From Mermis nigrescens (taxonomy: Eukaryota > Nematoda > Enoplea > Mermithida > Mermithidae), in assembly GCA_036768485.1 (NCBI GenBank), contig JAVLUZ010000146.1, positions 765,534 through 829,533 of the forward strand: a DNA stretch of 64,000 nt, written 5' to 3'. The position numbers and the translations under genes were made by a program. Below are positions 56,002-64,000 of the stretch, piece by piece; positions within the stretch are counted from its first letter, which is position 1; each line of letters starts with the position of its first letter. The notes under the pieces were generated by a model. It was given only the letters and a program-made list of their open reading frames with translations, had not been told where the DNA came from and ran no database searches.

Positions 56002-57287
56002 AATGGATAAGAGCGCAGTTTCTAATATTTGCAAATATTTGTGCGTATGATAGACAGCTCGGCTCAGGTTAGTTGCTCGGTCTGAGGGTCAGTCAGCTAG
56101 TGAGCTTTTTTGAGGCCCTAAAAGCAGGTAGTTGTAGATAAAATACTCGTAACGCAAAGACCATGTTAACCCATAATAGGTTTTTGTGCAAAAATAGTCT
56201 AATAGACCATGTTTTCATTTTACTAGCAGCACCTTTGGGGTCCTGATATTTTAAATAGTCTGAAAAGTTAGGAAAAAACCATTTTTTGACTCGTCGAGCA
56301 CTATCCATTGGCATAGAAGATAAAAAATCAATCATTTTTTGCCAAGCCCCACCTGCATGTCTGCTTGCGGCCACACAGGTGTGGTGGTCTAGATCACCCG
56401 CACAGGCGGGCGGACCTTTCCGCAAAATCGATAGACACCCAGAATTGAATTTTCGCTATTTTTGGTAATTTTGCCCCATCGGACCCCCCAGAATTTTGCT
56501 TTTGTTCATGTATACTCGCGACCGTTGACGCACAGCACGGTCGATCTGTAGGGGGTCAACAATTGAGTTTTTTTTCAAAATGACCTCGAAAACTGATATA
56601 GGCGATGAAATAGCATGGTATAGCTCCCCTATCCCCTCCCCACGTGCGTGTCTGCTCGCGACTATCATATTAATGGAAGCATATATGTGGGTATAGATAA
56701 GTATGTATGTACAGAGTGTATTTTGCTTTCTGGTTTCTGTCTTTCCAGTTGTCGTAATTCAGTTTTTTGTGGTAATGCTTGATCCTTACTAAAAACATGT
56801 CTTAGATTTAACATTTTATATCCGAAATCAAATCTATTTACCTCCGCCCTCAGTAGTAGAGACTTTTCCCTTCCTGATTTTGCTTTTGTTATTTTTCGTC
56901 ATTTACGGTCGGATTTATTCGTTTTTTATAATGCGGCTTGGTTCATTCGGAAATTCAGAATTTTTTAGCATGGCGAGAATGATTAAGGGATGCGCTTGGC
57001 GCTCATGATGTCAAACAGGTGTAAAAATACTCATATAAGATGGTTATATACTGTAGTTGTCTTCTATCGTCATTTGCACTCGATTCTTTAATTTTTCATG
57101 ATCAATTGAAAAAGTCATTCAAAAAATGAACATCCTGATATTTTCGAAATCTAATCTAGATTTGTTTTTATATTGTGACGAAAATTATCAAATATATCAG
57201 ACAACATACAAACGCGTGATTCAGATTATAGCGAATCAAATTTATCCGCAAATTATTGCATGACCGGACTGATCGGCAAAATTGCAC
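56002..57287. other. Intergenic region between two convergent genes
   Basis: 56080-56670 has degenerate E-like pieces (CGAGCACTATCCATTGGCAT at about 56300; CCCCAGAATTTTGCTTTTGTTCATGTATAC). The rest is AT-rich without exons. Confidence 0.45.
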
Positions 57288-57448
57288 TCATGTGCATTGA
57301 CCGTTGTTGCAAATAGTTGAATAGCACTGACTGCCTGTTGCACACTGTCCATTTGTTCCCACCTTACCCTGCACTGGACTGTCATTGCTACATATTCCGC
57401 TAAAGCATGTACCCGAAAAACATTCGGAATCAGTCAGGCAAACGCTCC
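57288..57448 (-). CDS. Cysteine-rich protein gene, last exon d with stop
   Basis: Acceptor aattttacag on the - strand, phase 1, ends at TGA after 53 codons. It has two units, CLTDSECFSGTCFSGIC and CATGSQCYSTICNNGQC, both C-x5-C-x4-C-x4-C. The even cysteine spacing suggests disulphide-bonded extracellular modules. I do not recognise the family; EB-like or Dickkopf-like cysteine modules are loosely similar. The gene converges tail to tail with NUP205, about 1.3 kb apart. Confidence 0.75.
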
Positions 57449-57670
57449 CTGTAAAATTTTCGAGATTTTATAAAATGTATGAAGTTTATTTTTTCAAAAT
57501 CATTAAAATTTATAACAAGTTGTAAAGTAAAAAAATAATTATAAAACTGAGCTTTGGAACGTTCAAATTTATTTAGAGTATGAAATTAAACGATTCGGCA
57601 CCTAATACGCACGCGTCGAAGTGGGAAAACGATTCTTAGGTGAATGACATTAAAAATGTGGAGTCCAGAG

Positions 57671-57904
57671 CACACATGGGCATGTGGGTTTTGGGGGTAT
57701 GCACCCCTCTAGAAGGCCGAATACCCCCGCTACCCCCCAGAAACCAAAATATCCCCAGAATTTGATTTTTTTCGCAATTTTTTTAATGCGATGAGAAACG
57801 TTGAAAAACGGTGTTTTTTTCGCCATACCACAATTTTCAAGACCATTTTTTACTTTTGAAAAATCTTGCACCCCCACCCCAAAATTTTGTTGCAGCCCAT
57901 GTAT
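57671..57904. mobile_element. E-type MITE, exact target duplication, in the cysteine-rich gene's intron
   Basis: CACACATGGGCATGTGGG to GCAGCCCATGTATG; GTCCAGAG flanks it exactly on both sides. Confidence 0.88.
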
Positions 57905-58478
57905 GTCCAGAGTTATCATAACAATATTAACTGTTTTATTATTGAAAACATACGAGCTGAAAATTTTCGATAAGAAGTAAGCACATAGAATACCGACTAA
58001 ACTGTTCTTAATTAAGGGCCTAAAACTGTGTTGTGTTAAAGCAGTCCGTTGCCTGTTCGAATGCCTGTGCTCTTGCGCGAATGAAGTGACGAAAAATTAA
58101 AAATTCTTCCTTGTGATTATTTCCAATCATTTTGCGGATTTTAGTGACGTAGGATGCTTTTGATTTTACGTAAACGTTAAATTAGTTCAGGTCTTATTGT
58201 TGCGATTTCTAGAAATATGTACACAAAGTGCATTTCAAGTCATGTGTGGTTATGTAGCTGTTCAGGTCCGAAATGCTCTTACATAGTTTCGGAATTTTTT
58301 TGACAACGGTATAATTAGTTTTCCGTCTCGTACGTACAGATGAACTTGCGCGCGATTAAAAAGCCTAAATTGAGTACAAAATAAATTGGAAAAGTGAAAT
58401 TAAATTAGAGTAAAGTTTATTAAAATAAATTAACTAAAATTAACTATTATAGCAAAAATTAATTAATGCCCTCTTCAC

Positions 58479-58694
58479 CAGATTTTCTGTCACCGATTCC
58501 ACCTATCTCTAGTCGCTCTGACTGCGAGTTATAAGGCCATGATTGCAAGCCACCGTCGTAGTTATTTTGGTTTGGGCAACTATAGCCGCAAAGATCCGTT
58601 CGCCCCATCGAATAATATGGATTATAATTATACGCTGAAGCTGAACTTATTAGAGGAGTGCTTCTTGGGCCACAGTAACCATAGAAGCAGATCC
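58479..58694 (-). CDS. Cysteine-rich protein gene, exon c
   Basis: Acceptor gtcttcag on the - strand, phase 1 start. It begins ICFYGYCG, completing the second four-cysteine unit begun in exon b. A Tyr/Asn/Gly/Ser-rich segment follows (ASAYNYNPYYSMGRTDLCGY, then PNQNNYDGG). Phase-1 donors gtgaag (58478) or gtggaa (further upstream in the exon) reach exon d; unspliced, the frame stops at 58459. Confidence 0.7.
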
Positions 58695-58929
58695 CTGAAG
58701 ACTAGGAACGATATAAAAAGGTAAAATCTAAAGTTTCTTGAAACATTATGCAGATTATAGAATTTATCTGCAGTATAATAAATGAAATGATTTATTCGCC
58801 TTGATGCAGCCTTGTTTTTAAGAGTACAATTTCGGTGATTTTTAAGCACTAGTACCTACTTTTGAAACATTTAAAATTTTAAACAAATTACGCACTTATC
58901 TGATTTTCTCTAGAGTTTCCGGGCGCTGG

Positions 58930-59240
58930 ACAATTCGCGTTCCATGCGATTTAAAAGTTCGAATGAGCATTATGGGCATGTGGGTCTGAAGCCCACCACT
59001 TAGTATTCAAAAGGCCCCAGCCGAAATTTAAATGACCCCCAGAATGGAATTTCTGAAATTTTTTTCGTTTTTCGCGATTTTATGGTCCAGTAAATAGAGT
59101 ATGATGAAAAACGTCGAAAAATGGTGTTTTTCGCCCTAGCGTAAATTTTTCGATCTAATACTTATTTTTCAACCCTTTTTTACCTAAAAAAATTTCGAAC
59201 CTATCTTAGATCTATCTTGAATTTGAGTCATGCGTGAGTG
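58930..59240. repeat. Degenerate E/F-like remnant
   Basis: CCCCAGAATGGAATTTCTG, GATGAAAAACGTCGAAAAATGG and GTGTTTTTCGCCCTAGC are internal modules of the MITE families; ends not found. Confidence 0.4.
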
Positions 59241-59714
59241 TTTAAATAAGTCCTAAAATTAATGAATGGTTATTTGGAATTTAAAAATAATGGCTGAGAA
59301 AGTGTGTTGTCAAGCGTTTTTACAGTTTATTCCAGCCTCAAAACAATTATGGCAGTTTGCGCAATGTTATCAATTTTTGGTCGTACTCAATTTTTTTGAC
59401 AAATTTTTTTGTAATACAGCATAAATTCATGTCATATAACGCATGCTTCCTTTAAGCCCAAGGAACATTTGGTTGAAAAAAGAATAACGCATTGTTTTGG
59501 TTGAGAAGCATTTTTTATTGAGACTACGAACTTTGATCATTCTTCTTATGATTTATGGAAAAGCAAATGAACACTATTTTTAATCGCCTTGCAGTCTGAA
59601 ATTTACCCCCCCTCCCTGCGGACCCCGATCTTATGCATTTGTGCTTCATGCACACATCAGAAAACCAGCTACTGAAAACTTAATTTTGTTAGCTCCCAAA
59701 ACTCTGGTGCTGAC

Positions 59715-59858
59715 CGTGCATGGGCAGCAGCCAAATTCTAGGGGAAACTGGCAAATATCCCGAAAACCATTCGATTCTAGAGTTTTATCGATTTTCGGGG
59801 TCTATCGGATTCTGGGAATGTAAACTAACGTCCCCCAAACGTGCTACGCCCATGTGTG
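59715..59858. mobile_element. Short E-type MITE, 144 bp, exact target duplication
   Basis: CGTGCATGGGCAGCAGCC to ACGCCCATGTGTG; GTGCTGAC flanks it exactly on both sides. It lies 47 bases from the cysteine-rich exon b donor. Confidence 0.88.
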
Positions 59859-59905
59859 GTGCTGACTTGTCGTGGTGTCATATATAAATTTTCAAATGGC
59901 CATAC

Positions 59906-60094
59906 CAGAAATACATTGAGTATTCGAGGCACATGGCATTCCATCTGGGAGCAGCATCATAGCAGCATTTGTGCTCCACGAGTTTCCAAGGTTGCCCATG
60001 TTCCAGCTGGAATACAAATTCTTAAAAGGGCGACAAATGCCTGCAATGCACGAACCATAAATGCATTGGGCATCAATTATGCAGGCTGTGCCTT
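59906..60094 (-). CDS. Cysteine-rich protein gene, exon b
   Basis: On the - strand acceptor acggcttag, donor gtatgg, phase 1-1, 63 codons. It holds one complete C-x5-C-x4-C-x4-C unit (CIIDAQCIYGSCIAGIC) and the start of a second (CASNTQCISG), separated by a linker rich in N, S, M and L. Two E-type/low-complexity stretches flank it. Confidence 0.75.
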
Positions 60095-60262
60095 CTAAGC
60101 CGTAACTTAAAAAATAACGATAAATTTTTGGAGTGCAGCAAAACCCTTTTTTTGATTATAGCTTTTGTTGAAACTTATGACTCTAAGAATAAAAATTCAT
60201 TTTAAAGCTTAATCATTTTCCTAGATTAGCTTGCCGTGTGTCAAACTTCTGTCTTAAGTAAC

Positions 60263-60325
60263 CTGTATCGTTCTTTAGGACACAATTCGCATTTTTGGAT
60301 AAGCAAATTAATTGGAGGATTTTGA
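60263..60325 (-). CDS. Cysteine-rich protein gene, exon a (63 bp, tentative)
   Basis: On the - strand acceptor tttcaag and donor gttact frame 21 codons in phase 1-1. The translation includes LICLSKNANCVLKNDT and flows into the next exon. The match is short, so the call rests on phase and position. Earlier exons and a signal peptide were not found. Confidence 0.5.
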
Positions 60326-60513
60326 CTTGAAATAGTTGTGAAAATTTTTCATCGGAATGAAGTCCATCGTGTGCTGCTGTTAATGAGACCTTTAATTCGT
60401 GTAAACACACCGTTTCTAAAACGATAACCACTTAAACGGACGGAAAGACGTATGGTTCAGACAATTTACTCTTTTAGATGTATTTGTTTTATCATTTGTG
60501 AGAGAAATCTTAT

Positions 60514-63300
60514 CTTAGGTAGCGCGTTAGCGCGTACCTATTCCAACGTATGTCCCCCTACCCTCACAGCTATAACGAGACACATCTGGGATGTGTGGTT
60601 TTTTCAAAAGATAGATAATAAAAAACTCGATGGAGCTTTTTTTGTTTACACTCAAAACCGGATTTGTAATGAGCATGGAAAATTTTGGCCGTAATTTTGG
60701 TGGTTTTTCTTCTTCAGCGTATACACATCTCTCTGTGAACGCGTTATACAATTCAATAGTACTGAAGTGTAGAAGATTAAATTCTCTAGGGGAATATTTT
60801 TTTGGTTTCTTCGAATTTAGCATTAGTTCTTGAATAGAGTGTAAAGAGTGTCAAGGGGTGAAAAAACACAATTTGGTCGAGTTTTCGACTTGTTTATGTC
60901 TGCCAACAATTCCGGTTATGAGTTTCAAGACATTTTTTCTAATAGAAATGTAATACGGGTTATGGGCTACATTCTGCTAAACAGCAAACTTTTTTACGCC
61001 CGATACGGAGTTAGATCTAGGGGTTTAAATTTTACACTCTAGTGGATGGTGTAAAAAATAGATTTTGTCTAAGATTCCTCTACCAACATTTCTGTTTATA
61101 CGTCGGAATAAATTTAATAAAATAGAAATAAAGTACCTACCTTCTAAGGGCTACACGTCGCAGCAAATCGCGTTAAAAAACGTAATATTGAGTTATTTAT
61201 GGGGGTGTAAAATGGACGGAAAAACACATTTTTTCCTTATTTTGATTGGTAAATATCTCAAATATTTTGCGGAACAGAAGCTTCCACATACAAATGCACT
61301 ACTACTTAAAGGCTACAAAGTGGCTTAAACCGAATTTCTTTTCACTCCATGGGGAGTTGGGTTCAAATTTTTAAAGTTTGCACAATGTGGTGGATGGTGG
61401 AAAATACGTTTTTGTCCGTTTTTTGTTCGCCACTTTCTCGGTTTAGAAGTCGGTATAAGTCGAATAGAATTAAAAATAAAGTACTCTCTAAGAAGCACAT
61501 ATCACGGCGAATTGCGTTTATTTACATCAATATTTAGCTTTTTCGGGAAATGTGAAGTCAAAAATTGGGAGTGTTAAACGTGTTTCTGTCTTGTTTGTTC
61601 TGCCAAATTCTCCGGTTAAGAATCTGGACAGGATCTCAAGTCTAAAAATGTACCAGGAATTAAACGTGATACGCCAGTTGGGCGCGTTTGTTTGCACTCA
61701 ACGATGGTGTAAAGTGGTTTGAATATAATATTCATTCGTCTTCAGGCCATTTTGAAGACTTAATTTTTTCATTAATGTTGATCGTAATGTCAAAGTAATA
61801 TCAGAATTACGAATCCAACAAAAATCTTCTTTTGTGTACAGTTTAAACTGAAAAATAAATTTTTCTCCAGAGTATAAGGACGGCGAAATCTATTTTAAAG
61901 ATGTTCTCCTTGACATGAACATTATGAATCTGGCCCTAAAATTTTTTAACATTTGTTAGCTGTTGAGATTTCTTGAAGTGAAGTTAATTACACGCTTGTG
62001 TAATGCCACACATGTTACATAGTGTATTATTTAAAATACAGGTAGGTACTTTTATTGATGAACTTGTCATTATAATGTACATCATAGGTAGCGCGTTAGC
62101 GCTTACCTATAATATGCTTGGGTACCCCCAAAATCTGAGCCCCCTTACAGCTATAACGAGACATTTTTAGGAGGTGCGGTTTTTTTCAAAAGGAAAGATA
62201 ATAAAAAAATTCGCTGCCAGTATTTTTCGTTTTTCTTTACACTCAACACCGACTGTGTAAAGAAGGTGTTAAGTTTTGGTGTACAGTTAGAACATATGAA
62301 CAATCCTGTCATTTTTTCCGAAGCTTGCAGACAACTCAGTGTAAATGACTCACTCGATTTAATAGCATACATTTGTAGAGGAAGTAATTCTGCAGATGAT
62401 ATTTTTTTTGCTTTTTGGATTTTGCATTAGTCCTTGAGGAGGAGTGTGATGAGTATAAAAATCAGTGGGTTTAAAGACAGATTTTGGTTGCGTTTTTGCC
62501 TTCTTGATGTCTGCCAACAACTCCGGTTATGAGTCCCAAGGAATTTGTTCAAATTTTTCAAATAGCAATGTACTACGGCTTAAGCGCTCCTTTCTGCATA
62601 CCAGCAAAATCTTTTACACTCAATACGGAGTTAGATCTATGGATTTGAACTTTACGCTCTAGTGGATGGTGTAAAAAACAGATTTTTTCTAAGATTCCTC
62701 TACCAAGTTTTCCGTATATACTTTGGAATGAATTTAATGAAATATAAATAAAGACCTTTAAAAGCTACACGTCGCAGCAAATTGCGTTTAAAAAAACAAT
62801 ATTGAGTTATTTATGGGGGTGTCAAAATTTTGGGTGTGCTAAACGTGTTTCTGTCTTGTTTTTTCTTTTAACTTCTCCGGTTATGAGTTTGGACATGATC
62901 TTAAATCTAGAAATGTACCACGCATCAAACGTGATACGCCAGTCGGGCGCGTCTGTTTACACTCAACATCTGGTGTAAAATGGCTTACATCTAATATTTA
63001 TTTTTCTTCAGGCCATTTTAGAAACTTAATTATTTTATAAATGTTGATCGTAATATCAGAGTAATATCAGATTGTAATTGTGTACACTTTACAGAGCTAA
63101 TTGAATCTAGTTCTAGAGCCTTACGGAAGCTTAATTTTCCTGTTGAAAATGTTCTACTTAACGTCAGAATTACGAATCTAATTGTCAGTTTTCTTAACAT
63201 CCAGTAATTGTGTAAAATTGGCACTATTAATTTATTGTAAATGCGTAGTTTACACTACAAATTTATCTTACTTTCAGAGCGTTGCAAAACGTTAATTTTA
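60514..63300. repeat. Large modular tandem repeat, two units of about 1.4-1.6 kb
   Basis: TAGGTAGCGCGTTAGCGCGTACC at 60518 recurs as TAGGTAGCGCGTTAGCGCTTACC at about 62087. CAGCTATAACGAGACA, TCTGCCAACAANTCCGGTTATGAG, GGAGTTAGATCTA, CTCTAGTGGATGGTGTAAAA, AAACGTGTTTCTGTCTTGTT and AAACGTGATACGCCAGT then follow in the same order in both. Within unit 1 the GTCGG...AATAAAGTAC...CGCGTT module appears twice more. TTTACACTC/GTGTAAA motifs punctuate the modules. Confidence 0.75.
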
Positions 63301-64000
63301 ACGTCAGGATTTCGAATCTGCGCGTTAGTGTTCTTTACACCCAATATATGCGTTAAGTTTTTGCTGAATACCTTTGATGTGTTTAAATAGGGTAAGGTTG
63401 TCTTGCTTAAAAAAGATAATGCTGATGTTTAGAACAATATTGTTTCCCGCTTTCTTGGACTGCTGTCATTATTGTGGCATGTCACCGTATGTGTTTACTT
63501 CCTGATTTGCTCAAAGCATGCTGATTAAAAGTGGGGCACTAGCAAAGAAAAGTGCTCCGATGGAATAAAAAAGTCAAATATACTTGAGATTGTGGATTAT
63601 TAAGGATGTAAAAGGAGGGAACTAGGAAAAAGCTACCTTTGTATACGCCTAAAGTCGCAAAATCTGTTAAAAATCAGACTTTCTCTAAGCAACGCAAAAA
63701 TCGAAGCACTTTCTGCGGCCTCTGCCTCCTTCGAATAATTTTAAATTCTTCACATAAGAGTGAATAAATATGATCTAAAATGTATGCTTTTGTAAAACTA
63801 CATGCAAGTTGCAACGCTGACTTGCTTCAAATCGTGACTGATAGAAAACTATCTGCGAATGTATTCAAAGGTGTTTTATTTTGTTATCATGAGCATTATG
63901 GCAAGCAAACCTAGGGTAATTGCTTAGTGCAACAAATCGTTGCGGACATGCAAGCGTACCTAAATGTAGTCTGTTTCACGTGAGCTTACGGGTTTCCTAA
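63300..64000. other. Right end, no recognised feature
   Basis: AT-rich sequence with no ORF above background, no transposon ends and no exon that I could support. Confidence 0.5.

Noticed and set aside
58539..58724. 61-codon + strand frame MIASHRRSYFGLGN...
   Set aside because: It lies antisense over exon c of the cysteine-rich gene, whose splice sites, phase and cysteine pattern are far better supported.
59841..60098. 85-codon + strand frame
   Set aside because: It is the antisense shadow of cysteine-rich exon b.
60452..61328. Several 60-98-codon frames in both orientations
   Set aside because: They fall within the modular repeat, are not preserved between repeat units and show no domain.
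1..64000. CRISPR arrays, bacterial operons, rRNA genes
   Set aside because: None seen; direct repeats in the window are microsatellites, MITEs or tandem duplications with no regular repeat-spacer pattern.

Overview
The window is animal nuclear DNA: AT-rich, spliceosomal GT-AG introns, microsatellites, a 105-base assembly gap (16396-16500) and a very dense load of small DNA transposons. A nematode or other invertebrate fits (a two-pore potassium channel, a long-intron nucleoporin gene, no bacterial operon signals), but the sequence alone does not settle the species.

Most of the window (856-55945, + strand) is one gene, the inner-ring nucleoporin NUP205/Nup192. I could thread 25 exons in order by matching translations to the known family order and by requiring compatible intron phases. 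Together they give about 1340 codons, so about 93% of the locus is intron. The 5' exons (roughly the first 330-390 residues of the vertebrate protein) lie left of the window. The last exon ends at a stop followed 51 bases later by AATAAA, so the protein appears to lack about 350-400 C-terminal residues that vertebrate NUP205 has.

The 9.1-kb intron 40933-50038 holds a second gene on the same strand: a two-pore-domain (K2P/TWIK-like) potassium channel, 42876 to about 46460. Both of its pore selectivity filters depart from the T-x-G-Y/F-G consensus.

Right of NUP205, converging on it from the - strand, is a spliced gene for a cysteine-rich, probably secreted protein (57288-60325). Its exons are all phase 1-1 and encode four repeats of the form C-x5-C-x4-C-x4-C; one repeat is completed only by splicing, which supports the model. 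Its 5' end was not found.

The introns are a transposon graveyard. At least five families of short TIR elements with 8-bp target duplications (hAT-like) are seen, many with exact duplications: (A) CAGTGTTTTTTGTAC ends; (B) CAGGCACGTAGCTGG ends; (C/F) CATACATG ends; (D) CAGTGGCGGATCC/CAGGGGCGGATTT ends; (E) CATAGGTGGGC/CACACGTGGGC ends. TA-flanked mariner/Tc1/pogo-type elements also occur (5134-6147, 7355-7822, 32374-35019, 34485-34950). Insertions are nested up to three or four deep. Two larger elements with long terminal inverted repeats lie in the 20229-27476 intron: 20476-22667 (about 300-bp TIRs) and 23044-26111 (about 790-bp TIRs, two unrecognised ORFs, a TATA box and a polyadenylation signal). 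The second is the best candidate for an undescribed element. The right end (60514 to about 63300) carries a modular tandem repeat I cannot classify.
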